Assembly (NCBI RefSeq): GCF_011752995.1 | Contig: NZ_VWWL01000004.1 | Location: 305,586-369,585 of the forward strand | DNA from: Burkholderia sp. Ax-1724 | Lineage (GTDB): Bacteria; Pseudomonadota; Gammaproteobacteria; Burkholderiales; Burkholderiaceae | DNA length: 64,000 nt | Direction of reading: 5' to 3' | Shown here: piece after piece, positions 52,207-61,889 of the stretch | How the letters are laid out: each line of letters starts with the position of its first letter | Numbering within the stretch: the first letter of the stretch is position 1 | The notes under the pieces: generated by a model | What the model saw: the letters and a program-made list of their open reading frames with translations, nothing else | Database searches by the model: none | Told to the model about the DNA's origin: nothing | Made by a program: the position numbers and the translations under genes

Positions 52207-52890
52207 ATGATAAACCGGGTCATTACAGGGCTCTTCGGGGTGGTGTTGGCATGCGGGGTGATCGCGGGCTGCGCTACGCAGGACAACAACCTTGCGGCTT
52301 CACCGGACGCATTCAACAAGGCGTTGGCCGATGCCGACGCCGCGGCGAAGGGCGGCGACCAGGACCACGCGATCGCGCAGTACCAGAAGCTCGCCGCCGC
52401 CGATCCCACACGCGAGGAACCGTGGTCGCGCATCGCGCAGATCCAGTTCCAGCAGCAGCACTACGGACAAGCCATCGTCGCCGCGCAGGAAGCGCTGCAG
52501 CGCGACCAGAGCGACCGCGACGCGAAGAGCGTGCTGGCGGTGGCCGGCCTGCGCGTCGCCACCCAATCGCTCGGCGAACTGCGCCAGGACGCCTCGCTGC
52601 AAGGCGACGCGAAATCCGATGCGCAGGCGCTCGCGAAGCAGTTGCGCGACACGCTCGGCGAGGACTCGCTGTTCCCGCCCGAGCAGGCGGCCGAGAAGCC
52701 CGCGCCGAGGAAGCGCCGCATCGTGCGGCACGTGCAGAAGCCGGTGGCGAAGCCCGCCGAGGCGACCGAAGCGGCGGCCGCGCCGTCCGCACCCGCCGGT
52801 CCGGCTCCGGCCGTCCCAGCCGTTCCGGCAGCACCCGCGGCCAAGGCCGCGAAGAGCGGCGCGGCCGATCCGTTCAGCGCGCTGCGCTGA
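52207..52890 (+). CDS. T6SS-associated TPR lipoprotein (TagM-like)
   Basis: This 227-residue protein has a lipoprotein signal (MINRVITGLFGVVLACGVIAGC) and two or three TPR-like helices (DHAIAQYQKLAAADPTREEP, ARIA-like, YGQAIVAAQEALQRDQSD). The last 70 residues are Ala/Pro/Lys-rich and probably disordered, perhaps reaching peptidoglycan. A TPR lipoprotein at this place just before tssB is a fixed member of Burkholderia type VI clusters, called TagM in some work. Its exact role is not settled. First gene of the plus-strand operon. Confidence 0.82.
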   Translation: MINRVITGLFGVVLACGVIAGCATQDNNLAASPDAFNKALADADAAAKGGDQDHAIAQYQKLAAADPTREEPWSRIAQIQFQQQHYGQAIVAAQEALQRDQSDRDAKSVLAVAGLRVATQSLGELRQDASLQGDAKSDAQALAKQLRDTLGEDSLFPPEQAAEKPAPRKRRIVRHVQKPVAKPAEATEAAAAPSAPAGPAPAVPAVPAAPAAKAAKSGAADPFSALR

Positions 52891-52948
52891 CGGCCTCGCG
52901 GTGAATGGTCGACAACAGGCTTGAACGACTCGAACAGGGGAGCCCTCG

Positions 52949-53494
52949 ATGGCAAAGAAAGAAAGTATCCAGAAGCGCTTGCAGAAAGTGCGGCCGCCGC
53001 GCGTTCAACTGACCTACGAGGTCGAACTCGGCGATGCGATCGAGGTGAAGGAGTTGCCGTTCGTGGTCGGCGTGATGGGCGATCTCGCGGGGCAGTCGGA
53101 AGTCGAGCAGCCGCGTTTGCGTGACCGCAAGTTCGTCAATATCGACCGCGATAATTTCGACGACGTGATGAAAGGCATCGAGCCGCGCGCCGCGTTCCAG
53201 GTCGAGAACCGGCTCAGCGAAGCGGGCGGCAAGTTCGCCGTGGACCTGCGCTTTCGCTCGATGGCCGATTTCAATCCCGACGAAGTCGTCGAGCAGATCG
53301 AGCCGCTGCGCCGCCTGCTCGAGGCGCGCTCGAAGCTCGCGGACCTGCGCAACAAGCTCGCCGGCAACGACAAGCTCGAAGACCTGCTGAGCGAAGTGCT
53401 CGCCAACACGCAGCAGTTGCAGGCGCTCGCGGGTGGCGCGAACGAGGCGGCAGGCGATGCGGGCAAAGAACCCAGCGACGGCGGCGATCAATAA
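52949..53494 (+). CDS. tssB: T6SS sheath small subunit TssB
   Basis: TssB (VipA) forms the contractile sheath together with TssC. The 181-residue protein has the family core ESIQKRLQKVRPPRVQLTYE, VELGDAIEVKELPFVVGVMG and DNFDDVMKGIEPRAAFQVEN, with a C-terminal helix and a polar tail. ATG 52949 follows AGGGGAGCCCTCG. It is 18 bases upstream of tssC, so they are made together. Confidence 0.96.
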   Translation: MAKKESIQKRLQKVRPPRVQLTYEVELGDAIEVKELPFVVGVMGDLAGQSEVEQPRLRDRKFVNIDRDNFDDVMKGIEPRAAFQVENRLSEAGGKFAVDLRFRSMADFNPDEVVEQIEPLRRLLEARSKLADLRNKLAGNDKLEDLLSEVLANTQQLQALAGGANEAAGDAGKEPSDGGDQ

Positions 53495-53512
53495 GCGCCG
53501 GGGGAGATCGAC

Positions 53513-55006
53513 ATGAATCAGCAAACTGGCGCGGTTCGTACCGCCGCCGTGGAAGAAAACCAGGCCACGTCTTCGCTGCTCGACGAGATCGTCGAGAAGA
53601 GCAAGGTTGCGAAATCCGAGTCCGAGCATGCGCGCGCGAAAGACCTGATCGGCGAACTCGTGCATCAGGTGCTGGACGGCACCGTGGTCGTCTCGAACAA
53701 TCTCTCGGCGACCATCGATGCCCGCGTGGCCGAACTCGACCGCCTGATCTCGACCCAGTTGAGCGCCGTGATGCACGCGCAGGAATTCCAGCGCCTCGAA
53801 AGCACGTGGCGCGGTCTCGAGTATCTGTGCAAGGAAAGCAATACCGGCTCGACCATCAAGATCAAGGCGTTGCATGCGCCGAAGCGCGACGTCGTGCGCG
53901 ACTTCAAGACCGCGGTCGAATTCGACCAGAGCGCGCTCTTCAAGAAGATCTACGAGGAAGAGTTCGGCACCTTCGGCGGTGCGCCGTTCGGCGCCCTGAT
54001 CGGCGATTACGAGGTGACGCGCCAGCCGGAAGACATGTATTTCATCGAGCAGATGTCGCACGTCGCGGCGGCGGCGCACGCGCCGTTCATCGCGTCGGCC
54101 TCGCCGGAACTGCTCGGGCTCGAATCGTTCGCCGACCTTGGCAAGCCGCGCGATCTCGGCAAGGTGTTCGACACCGTCGAATACACGAAGTGGAAGTCGT
54201 TCCGCGACGCGGAGGATTCGCGCTACGTGGGCCTCACGTTGCCGCGCTTTCTCGGCCGCCTGCCGTTCAATCCGAAAGACGGCGCGACGGCGGAAGGCTT
54301 CAATTTCGTCGAAGACGTCGACGGCACCGATCACGCCAAATACCTCTGGTGTAACGCGGCATGGGCCTTCGCGGCACGCCTGACGGCGGCGTTCGACGAC
54401 TTCGGCTGGTGCGCGGCGATTCGCGGCGTGGAAGGCGGCGGTCTCGTCGAAGACCTGCCGACGCATACGTTCAAGACCGACGACGGCGAAATCGCGCTGA
54501 AATGCCCGACCGAAATCGCCATCACCGACCGGCGCGAAAAGGAACTGAGCGACCTCGGCTTCATTCCGCTCGTCCATTGCAAGAACTCGGACTACGCGGC
54601 GTTCTTTGCCGCGCAATCGGTGCAGAAGCCGAAGAAATACAGTACCGACAACGCGAACGCGAATGCCGTGCTGTCCGCGCAGTTGCAGTACATCTTCTCG
54701 GTGTCGCGCGTTGCGCACTATCTGAAGGCGATGATGCGCGACAAGATCGGTAGCTTCGCGTCCGCGCAAAACGTCGAAGTATTCCTGAATCGCTGGATTT
54801 CGCAGTACGTCCTGCTCGACGACAACGCCTCGCAGGAGCAGAAGGCGCAGTTTCCGTTGCGCGAGGCATCGATTCAGGTCAGCGAGATTCCGGGCAAGCC
54901 GGGCTCGTACCGGTCGGTCGCTTTCCTGCGGCCGCATTTCCAGCTCGACGAGCTGTCGATTTCGCTGCGGCTCGTGGCGGATCTACCGAAACCGGCCAAT
55001 TCGTAA
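53513..55006 (+). CDS. tssC: T6SS sheath large subunit TssC
   Basis: TssC (VipB) is the large sheath subunit and carries the ClpV-binding surface in complex with TssB. The 497-residue protein shows the family core FQRLESTWRGLEYLCKESNT, GDYEVTRQPEDMYFIEQMSH, LPRFLGRLPFNPKDG, FVEDVDGTDHAKYLWCNAAW and the C-terminal YRSVAFLRPHFQLDELSISL. Normal length. A stem-loop separates it from the highly expressed hcp. Confidence 0.97.
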   Translation: MNQQTGAVRTAAVEENQATSSLLDEIVEKSKVAKSESEHARAKDLIGELVHQVLDGTVVVSNNLSATIDARVAELDRLISTQLSAVMHAQEFQRLESTWRGLEYLCKESNTGSTIKIKALHAPKRDVVRDFKTAVEFDQSALFKKIYEEEFGTFGGAPFGALIGDYEVTRQPEDMYFIEQMSHVAAAAHAPFIASASPELLGLESFADLGKPRDLGKVFDTVEYTKWKSFRDAEDSRYVGLTLPRFLGRLPFNPKDGATAEGFNFVEDVDGTDHAKYLWCNAAWAFAARLTAAFDDFGWCAAIRGVEGGGLVEDLPTHTFKTDDGEIALKCPTEIAITDRREKELSDLGFIPLVHCKNSDYAAFFAAQSVQKPKKYSTDNANANAVLSAQLQYIFSVSRVAHYLKAMMRDKIGSFASAQNVEVFLNRWISQYVLLDDNASQEQKAQFPLREASIQVSEIPGKPGSYRSVAFLRPHFQLDELSISLRLVADLPKPANS

Positions 55007-55063
55007 TGGCGCGAACGGGCTGAACCGGGATGAGTGGACCGTCGTCCGGCGGCTCACTCCGAC

Positions 55064-55095
55064 ACGTGACCCGGGGCATCAAGCCCGGGGCACGT
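55064..55095 (+). repeat. Stem-loop upstream of hcp
   Basis: ACGTG and CACGT with inner CCCGGGGC and GCCCGGGG arms close on ATCAA, followed by TAAAAA. It sits between tssC and hcp and could stop part of the upstream transcription or protect a processed hcp mRNA, helping to make Hcp far more abundant than the sheath proteins. Confidence 0.5.
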
Positions 55096-55136
55096 AAAAA
55101 CTACCGCAAACCACCTTTCTGGGGAGTCGAGGAATT

Positions 55137-55640
55137 ATGAAGGATATCTATCTAAAATTCGGAAATCCCGCGATCAAGGGCGAGTCGCAGGATAAGGACC
55201 ACGCAGGCTGGATCGAGATCGATTCGTGGAGTCACTCGATCCTGCAACCGCGTTCGGCAACGGCCTCGACGGCGGGCGGCCACACCGCCGAGCGTTGCGA
55301 GCACTCCGACATGCGCTTCACGAAGGACATCGACGTGGTCAGCCCGCTGATTTATCAGCACGCGTCGGGCGGCACGACCTTCGACGAAGTGACGATCGAC
55401 TTCATGCGCTCGGACGGCGAGGGCAACCGCATCAAGTACCTCGAAATCAAGCTCAAGTACGTGATCATCTCCAGCATCACGCCGGAAGTCATCGGCGAAG
55501 GGTTGCCCACGGAGCAGTTCTCGCTCAAGTATGCGGCCGTGCAGTGGAAGTACACGCAGCAGAAGATCGGCGGCAACCAGGGCGGCAATGCGCAGGGCGC
55601 ATGGAGCCTCACGAAGAACGACAAGACCTACGCGGTCTGA
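55137..55640 (+). CDS. hcp: T6SS tube protein Hcp (TssD)
   Basis: Hcp hexamers stack to form the inner tube that is fired out of the cell. The 167-residue protein begins MKDIYLKFGNPAIKGESQDK and carries the family segments GWIEIDSWSHSILQP, DVVSPLIYQHASGGTTF and YLEIKLKYVIISSITPEVIG. The ATG has TGGGGAGTCGAGGA upstream. Its length and lack of a C-terminal effector domain indicate a structural Hcp. Confidence 0.97.
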   Translation: MKDIYLKFGNPAIKGESQDKDHAGWIEIDSWSHSILQPRSATASTAGGHTAERCEHSDMRFTKDIDVVSPLIYQHASGGTTFDEVTIDFMRSDGEGNRIKYLEIKLKYVIISSITPEVIGEGLPTEQFSLKYAAVQWKYTQQKIGGNQGGNAQGAWSLTKNDKTYAV

Positions 55641-55746
55641 CGCAAGCCGGCGTCACGCAGGGCAGGCGAGGGCGGTGCGCATTGGCGCGGGCCGCCTGCC
55701 TGCGTTTGTGCCTGCGCCCTATTGCTGACTGATATCACTTGAACCG

Positions 55747-56226
55747 ATGAAGCGTTTCGAGCCAGGTTTGCTCGACAAGCTCTTCGACGATGATCCGCAC
55801 TCGCCGGCACCGGCGGCGGTGCGGCAGTTGTCGATCGAAGAACTCAAGGGGACCGTTGCGCGCGATCTGGAGTCGATCCTGAACTCGCGCATCGTGTTCA
55901 CGGAGTCCGACCTCGCGATGTTGCCCGAGTGCCGCCGTTCGATCCTGACTTACGGGCTGAACGACTTCGCGGGGCTTAGTCTCGCGAGCCATTACGATCG
56001 GGCCTTCATCTGCAAGTCGATCCAGCAGGCGATCGAGCGCCACGAACCGCGCCTGCAACGCGTGTCGGTGACGCTTGAACTGAACGAGCGCTCGACCAAC
56101 GCGCTGTACTTCGGGATTCAGGCGATGCTGGTGGTGCATCCGGCGCAGGAGCCGGTGAATTTCGACGCGCTGCTGCAGCCCTCGACGCTGCAGTATTCGG
56201 TCACGCGCGCACGCGCGAAGTCCTGA
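55747..56226 (+). CDS. tssE: T6SS baseplate protein TssE (gp25-like)
   Basis: TssE is the gp25-like wedge protein that starts sheath assembly at the baseplate. The 159-residue protein has FEPGLLDKLFDDD at its start, the conserved DLESILNSR in the middle, SILTYGLNDFAG and LQRVSVTLELNERSTNALYF in the lysozyme-like fold. ATG 55747 is the only good start; the RBS is weak. It is followed by tssF after 73 bases. Confidence 0.95.
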   Translation: MKRFEPGLLDKLFDDDPHSPAPAAVRQLSIEELKGTVARDLESILNSRIVFTESDLAMLPECRRSILTYGLNDFAGLSLASHYDRAFICKSIQQAIERHEPRLQRVSVTLELNERSTNALYFGIQAMLVVHPAQEPVNFDALLQPSTLQYSVTRARAKS

Positions 56227-56299
56227 CGCCGGCGGCCATGGGCCGCATCGCGCGAGATAACAGGACGTAAAGGAAGTTTCGGGGGCGGGAGAGTCATAG

Positions 56300-58138
56300 A
56301 TGGAAGAGCTGTTGCCGTATTACGAACGCGAACTGTCGTTCCTGCGGCGTTATTCGCGCGAATTCGCACAGCGCTATCCGAAGATCGCGGCCCGCCTTGC
56401 GATGACGGGGGAGCACTGCGAGGACCCGCACGTCGAACGGATGATCGAATCGTTCGCGCTGCTCGGCGCTCGCATCAACAAGCGTCTCGACGACGATTAT
56501 CCCGAGTTCACCGAGGCGCTGCTCGAAGTTCTGTACCCGCATTATCTGCGTCCGTTTCCGGCGTGCTCGATCGCGCAGCTCGGCGTCGCGGGCTCGTTCG
56601 GCAACCTCACCGAGCCGGCGGTGATCGAGCGCGGCACGGAACTCAAGTCGCGGCCGATCCGCGGCGTGCAATGCCGCTTTCGCACCGCCTACGACGTGAC
56701 GCTCGCGCCGATCCGCATTTCCGAGGCGCGTTACGTGCCGGCGGCAACTGCGCCGAGCGCGACCGTTCTGCCGCCGAACGCGACGGGCGTGTTGTCGATC
56801 ACGTTCGAATCCACTTCGCCGCAATTCGATCTCTCCGCGTGGAAGAGCGGTGCGCTGCGCACTTACCTGCATGGCGAGCAGTCGTTCATCGCGGCGCTCG
56901 GCGACTGCCTGTTCGTGCATGCGATCGCCGCCTACGCGGAACCCGAACGCAACGGCCGCTGGCGCGCGCTTTCCGCGCTGCCGTTCGCGCAAGTCGGTTT
57001 CGACGAGGCCGACGCGCTGATCGACTATCCGGCGAAATCGCATCCGGCCTATCGGCTCCTCACCGAGTATTTCGCGTTTCCCGACAAGTTCGATTTCGTC
57101 GACTTCGACCTCGCCGTGATGACCGCGGCGGCGGGCCGCTGTCAGCGGCTCACGCTTCACATCGTGCTCAAGGAAGTGCGCGGCGACTCGCACGTCGCGC
57201 GGCTGCTGGACACGCTCGCGGCGCATCATCTGCGGCTCTTCTGCACGCCCGTGGTGAACCTCTTCAAGCAGCACGGCGAGCCGATCCGCCTCGATCATCA
57301 GGCGGCATCGTATCCGGTCGTGGCAGAGGGGCGGCGCGCATTCGCCTACGAAGTCTATTCGATCGACTCCGTGCAGCTGGTGCGGCAGCGCGCGCACGAG
57401 GAATCGGTCATCGAGTTCCGGCCGTTTTATTCGCTGCGTCATGGCGAGACGATGCGCGCCGGCCACTACTGGTTTGCGCGGCGCGACGAGTGGGTCGCGC
57501 AAAAGAGCCCGGGCTACGAAACCGAAATTTCGATTGTCGATATCGACTTCGACATGGCCGAGCAGCAGAACGAAACATTGAGCCTCGAACTGACCTGTAC
57601 CAACCGAGATCTGCCCACGAGCCTCGCGACCGGGATCGAAGGGGGCGACCTGTTTCTGGAAGGCGGCACGATCACGAGCAGCATCTCGCTGCTGATGCGT
57701 CCGACGCCGTGCGTGCGTTTCGAGCGCCGCCAGGCTGCGCACTGGCGGCTCATTTCGCATCTCGCGCTGAACCACGTCTCGCTCGCGAGTCAGGGCGCCA
57801 CCACGCTCAAGGAAATGCTCGCGCTCTACGACCTGCGCCGCACGGCGGTGTCGGCGCGGCATATCGACGGCATTGTCGACGTCGAGCAGCGCGCGGCCGT
57901 GCAATGGCTGCCCGGCAAGCCGTTCGCGACCTTCGTGCGCGGCCTGGAGATACGGCTCACCGTCGACGAAGACCACTTCGTCGGCACGAGCCTCGGAACG
58001 TTCGTGCGCGTGATCGACGTATTCTTCGGGCTTTACGTGCATATCAACAGCTTCGTACAACTGGTCGTCGTGTCGCGACGCACCGGCGAGGAGATCATGC
58101 GATGCAGTCCCCGCAGCGGCGAATCGATTCTGGCGTAA
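56300..58138 (+). CDS. tssF: T6SS baseplate protein TssF
   Basis: TssF is the large wedge component of the type VI baseplate and works with TssG. The 612-residue protein opens MEELLPYYERELSFLRRYSR with EFAQRYPKIAARLAM, the classic TssF (ImpG/VasA) start, and has LEVLYPHYLRPFPACSIAQL. Its last 37 bases overlap the start of tssG, so the two are translationally coupled, as expected for partners made in a fixed ratio. Confidence 0.96.
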   Translation: MEELLPYYERELSFLRRYSREFAQRYPKIAARLAMTGEHCEDPHVERMIESFALLGARINKRLDDDYPEFTEALLEVLYPHYLRPFPACSIAQLGVAGSFGNLTEPAVIERGTELKSRPIRGVQCRFRTAYDVTLAPIRISEARYVPAATAPSATVLPPNATGVLSITFESTSPQFDLSAWKSGALRTYLHGEQSFIAALGDCLFVHAIAAYAEPERNGRWRALSALPFAQVGFDEADALIDYPAKSHPAYRLLTEYFAFPDKFDFVDFDLAVMTAAAGRCQRLTLHIVLKEVRGDSHVARLLDTLAAHHLRLFCTPVVNLFKQHGEPIRLDHQAASYPVVAEGRRAFAYEVYSIDSVQLVRQRAHEESVIEFRPFYSLRHGETMRAGHYWFARRDEWVAQKSPGYETEISIVDIDFDMAEQQNETLSLELTCTNRDLPTSLATGIEGGDLFLEGGTITSSISLLMRPTPCVRFERRQAAHWRLISHLALNHVSLASQGATTLKEMLALYDLRRTAVSARHIDGIVDVEQRAAVQWLPGKPFATFVRGLEIRLTVDEDHFVGTSLGTFVRVIDVFFGLYVHINSFVQLVVVSRRTGEEIMRCSPRSGESILA

Positions 58139-59187
58139 TCGGGCGCCTGCTCGACGAGCCGCACCGCTTTGCGTTTTTTCAGGCGGTGCGCCTGCTCGAA
58201 CGCTGGTTCGTCGAGAACAGCGACGCGCGGCAGCGCGACGTTCTCCCGCAGCGCATCGGCTTTCGCAATACGCTGTCGCTCGCGTTTCCGCCCAGCGAAA
58301 TCGCGGAGGCCGTGTCGTACGACGCGGCCGGCGCGCCGCTGGCCGACGCGCGCGAGCGGGCGGACGCGCTCGATGCCGGCGAACTCGAACGCGTGGATCT
58401 CACGCCCGCGTTCTTCGGACTGCTCGGCGGTCAAGGCGCGCTGCCGCTGCACTATACCGAGCAGATCGTCGCGCGCGAGCAATTGCGGCGCGACCGCGCC
58501 GCGCGCGAATTCTTCGACGTGTTCTCGAATCGCGCCACGGCGCTGTTCTATTCGGCGTGGAAGAAATACCGCCTGCCGTTCCATTACGAACTCGACCGCG
58601 ACGAGCGCTACCTGCCGCTCCTGCTCGCGCTGGCGGGTGTCGCCAACGACGGGCCGCGTGCGAGTCTGCAGGACGGCACGGGCGCGCTGTTCGACGAGGC
58701 GATAGCGGGCCATGCGGTGGCCGCGCGTCATCAGCCGGTTTCCGCCGCGTATCTGCGTCATACGCTCTCCGACTATTTCGGCGTGCCCGTGCGCGTCGAG
58801 CAGTTCGTCGGCAAGTGGTACGACGTGCCGCCCGACCAGCTGTCCATGCTCGGCCGGCGCAACGCGATGCTCGGCGCCACGGCGCTCGCGGGCCAGCGCG
58901 TTTGGCAACGCGACATGCGCGCGCGTCTCGTCATCGGGCCGCTGTCGAAGGCCGATTACGAGGCCTTCCTGCCGGGCGCCGAACACGCGGTCGCGCTCGA
59001 ACGCATGCTCACGCTGCTCGCGCGCGTGACGCTCGAATACGAGGTGCTGCTCGTGCTGCGCCGCGAAGACGTGGGGCCTAGCCATCTCGGCGCCGGCGCG
59101 CGGCTCGGCTGGGACGCCTTTCTTTGCACGCACGAAGCCGACCGCGATCGCCGCGACGCACGCTACGAACTGCACGTCATCCATTGA
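58102..59187 (+). CDS. tssG: T6SS baseplate protein TssG
   Basis: TssG (ImpH/VasB) is the second wedge protein of the baseplate. The 361-residue protein starts MQSPQRRIDSGVIGRLLDEP and has HRFAFFQAVRLLERWF, ALPLHYTEQIV, REFFDVFSNRATALFYSAWK and YFGVPVRVEQFVGKWYDV. I choose ATG 58102, inside the end of tssF, because the N-terminus then matches the family. The open frame runs far upstream as an out-of-frame shadow of tssF. Confidence 0.95.
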   Translation: MQSPQRRIDSGVIGRLLDEPHRFAFFQAVRLLERWFVENSDARQRDVLPQRIGFRNTLSLAFPPSEIAEAVSYDAAGAPLADARERADALDAGELERVDLTPAFFGLLGGQGALPLHYTEQIVAREQLRRDRAAREFFDVFSNRATALFYSAWKKYRLPFHYELDRDERYLPLLLALAGVANDGPRASLQDGTGALFDEAIAGHAVAARHQPVSAAYLRHTLSDYFGVPVRVEQFVGKWYDVPPDQLSMLGRRNAMLGATALAGQRVWQRDMRARLVIGPLSKADYEAFLPGAEHAVALERMLTLLARVTLEYEVLLVLRREDVGPSHLGAGARLGWDAFLCTHEADRDRRDARYELHVIH

Positions 59188-59218
59188 ACACAAGAGCCCC
59201 GAGGCCGGACCGCACATC

Positions 59219-61888
59219 ATGAGCACGCCCCTTAAAACCCTGATCGCCAAGCTGAACACGACATGCCGGCTCGCCGCGGAGCGCGCCGCGAGCGTGTGTC
59301 TGTCGCGCGGGCACTATGAAGTCGATCTGGAGCATCTGCTGCTCGCGCTGCTCGAAGAGCCCGCGAGCGATCTCGCGTGCGTGCTGCGCACGGCGCGTGT
59401 CGACGCGCATGCGTTGCGCGCGGATCTCGAACGCGAATTGCAGCGGTTCAAGACCGGCAATACACGTACGCCGGTCTTCTCGCCGCATCTGATTGCACTG
59501 TTCGAGCAGGCCTGGCTGATCGCCTCGCTCGACTCGCAGATCGGGCGCATCCGTTCCGGCCATCTGCTGCTCGCGTTGTTGAGCGCGCCTGATCTCGCGC
59601 AGTTCGCGCAGCGCATGTCGGCGCGTTTCGCGGACGTGCCCGTCGCGGAACTCAAGCATCGCTTCGACGAGGTCACGCAAGGATCGGTCGAGGCCGCGCC
59701 GCGCGAGTCCGCGAGCGAGGCCGATGCCGGCGCCGGGCCCGTCGCGCACGATGCACCCGGCGCGCCGTCGAAAACGCCCGCGCTCGACACGTATACGACC
59801 GACCTGACCCAGCGCGCGCGCGACGGCCATGTCGACCCCGTGATCGGCCGCGAAGCGGAGATTCGCCAGGCGATCGACATCCTGATGCGCCGCCGCCAGA
59901 ACAATCCGATCCTGACGGGCGAGCCGGGTGTCGGCAAGACGGCGGTCGTGGAAGGGCTCGCGCTGCGCATCGCCGCGGGCGACGTGCCGGAGCCGCTGCG
60001 CGGCGTGGCGTTGCGCGTGCTGGACATGGGGCTGCTGCAGGCCGGCGCGAGCGTGAAGGGCGAGTTCGAGAACCGCCTGAAGAGCGTGATCGACGAAGTG
60101 AAGAAAAGCCCGCAGCCGATCGTGCTGTTCATCGACGAGGCGCACACGATCATCGGCGCGGGCGGGCAGGCGGGCCAGAACGACGCGGCGAACCTGCTCA
60201 AGCCCGCGCTCGCGCGCGGCGAGTTGCGCACGATTGCCGCGACGACATGGAGCGAATACAAGCGCTACTTCGAGAAAGACGCGGCGCTCGCGCGGCGCTT
60301 CCAGGTGGTGAAGATCGAGGAGCCCGACGAAACGCTCGCGGCCGCCATGCTGCGCGGCATGGTGAATCTCATGGAGCGCCACTTCCACGTGCGCATTCTC
60401 GACGAGGCGATTACCGAGGCCGTGCGGCTGTCGCATCGCTACATCAGCGCGCGGCAATTGCCCGACAAGGCCGTGAGCGTGCTCGATACCGCCTGCGCCA
60501 AGGTGGCGCTCGCGCAGGGCGCGACGCCGGGCGCGATCGACGACGGTAAGAAGCACATCGAGCGCATCGAGGCGGAGATCGCCTCGCTCGAACGGGAGAC
60601 CGTGCACGGCGCCGCGCACGATGAGCGGCTCGCCGCGCTGCGTGAGCAGCGCGATGCCGCCGCCCGCGAACTGGCCGACAACGAGGTGCGCCATGTCGAG
60701 GAGCGCGAACTCGTGGCGCGGATCACGGAACTGCGCGGCCAGATCGACGCGGCGCGCGAGGACAATACGTCATCCGAACGAATGCAGGCAGCCGATGCGG
60801 CGCGCGAGGCGCTGCCGCCGCTGATCGAGCGCCTGCACGCCTTGCAGTCCGAGGCGCCGATGGTCCCGTTGCAGGTCGATGCGCACGTGGTGGCCGAAAT
60901 CGTCGCGTCCTGGACCGGCATTCCGCTCGGCCGCATGGTGAAAGACGAGATCGATACCGTTCTGAAGCTCGATTCGCTGCTGGCCGCGCGCGTCATCGGG
61001 CAGGACCATGCGCTCGAAGCGATTGCGCAGCGTGTGCGCACGGCGGGCGCGAATCTCGAAGACCCGAACAAGCCGCGCGGCGTCTTCATGTTCGTGGGGC
61101 CGTCCGGCGTGGGCAAGACCGAGACGGCGCTCGCGCTTGCCGACATTCTCTACGGCGGCGAGCGCAAGCTCGTCACGATCAACATGAGCGAGTATCAGGA
61201 AGCGCATAGCGTGTCGGGTCTGAAAGGCTCGCCGCCCGGCTACGTCGGTTATGGCGAGGGCGGTGTGCTGACCGAGGCCGTGCGCCGCAACCCGTATTCG
61301 GTCGTGCTGCTCGACGAAGTGGAAAAGGCCCATCCCGACGTGCTGGAAATGTTCTTCCAGGTCTTCGACAAAGGCACGATGGACGACGCCGAAGGCCGCG
61401 CGATCGACTTCCGCAATACGCTCATCATCCTCACGTCGAACGTGGGTTCGACCGCCGTCATGCAGGCGTGCCTGAACAAGTCCGCCGAAGAACTGCCGGA
61501 TGCGCAGGCGCTTGCCGAGCTGTTGCGCCCGCAGTTGTACAAGACCTTCAAGCCGGCCTTCCTCGGCCGCATGAAGGTCGTGCCGTATTACCCGATTTCC
61601 GACGACGTGCTGGCGGAGATCATCGAGCTGAAGCTGGAGCGCATTCGCCGCCGTATCGAAGCGAACCACGGCGCCACGTTCGAATGGGACGAGTCGCTCG
61701 TCGACGCCGTGCTCGCGCGTTGCACCGAGGTCGACTCGGGCGCGCGCAACGTCGATCACATTCTGAACGGCACGCTCCTGCCGGAACTCGCGCAGCAGAT
61801 CCTGGAGCGTATCGCGCAGGGCACGTCGCTCGCGCGCGTGAGCGTGCGCGCGGACGAGGCTGGCGAGTTCGAGTACACGGTGGAATGA
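59219..61888 (+). CDS. tssH: T6SS AAA+ ATPase ClpV (TssH)
   Basis: ClpV recycles the contracted TssBC sheath by threading TssC. The 889-residue protein has an N-terminal Clp repeat domain (about residues 15-155), the first AAA+ module with Walker A GEPGVGKTAV and Walker B VLFIDEAHTIIGAGG, a coiled middle domain (about 430-530), and the second AAA+ module with GPSGVGKTETALALADILYG, VVLLDEVEKAHPDV and the terminal small domain. The N-domain and gene context separate it from ClpB. It ends one base before tssA. Confidence 0.97.
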   Translation: MSTPLKTLIAKLNTTCRLAAERAASVCLSRGHYEVDLEHLLLALLEEPASDLACVLRTARVDAHALRADLERELQRFKTGNTRTPVFSPHLIALFEQAWLIASLDSQIGRIRSGHLLLALLSAPDLAQFAQRMSARFADVPVAELKHRFDEVTQGSVEAAPRESASEADAGAGPVAHDAPGAPSKTPALDTYTTDLTQRARDGHVDPVIGREAEIRQAIDILMRRRQNNPILTGEPGVGKTAVVEGLALRIAAGDVPEPLRGVALRVLDMGLLQAGASVKGEFENRLKSVIDEVKKSPQPIVLFIDEAHTIIGAGGQAGQNDAANLLKPALARGELRTIAATTWSEYKRYFEKDAALARRFQVVKIEEPDETLAAAMLRGMVNLMERHFHVRILDEAITEAVRLSHRYISARQLPDKAVSVLDTACAKVALAQGATPGAIDDGKKHIERIEAEIASLERETVHGAAHDERLAALREQRDAAARELADNEVRHVEERELVARITELRGQIDAAREDNTSSERMQAADAAREALPPLIERLHALQSEAPMVPLQVDAHVVAEIVASWTGIPLGRMVKDEIDTVLKLDSLLAARVIGQDHALEAIAQRVRTAGANLEDPNKPRGVFMFVGPSGVGKTETALALADILYGGERKLVTINMSEYQEAHSVSGLKGSPPGYVGYGEGGVLTEAVRRNPYSVVLLDEVEKAHPDVLEMFFQVFDKGTMDDAEGRAIDFRNTLIILTSNVGSTAVMQACLNKSAEELPDAQALAELLRPQLYKTFKPAFLGRMKVVPYYPISDDVLAEIIELKLERIRRRIEANHGATFEWDESLVDAVLARCTEVDSGARNVDHILNGTLLPELAQQILERIAQGTSLARVSVRADEAGEFEYTVE

Positions 61889-61889
61889 C

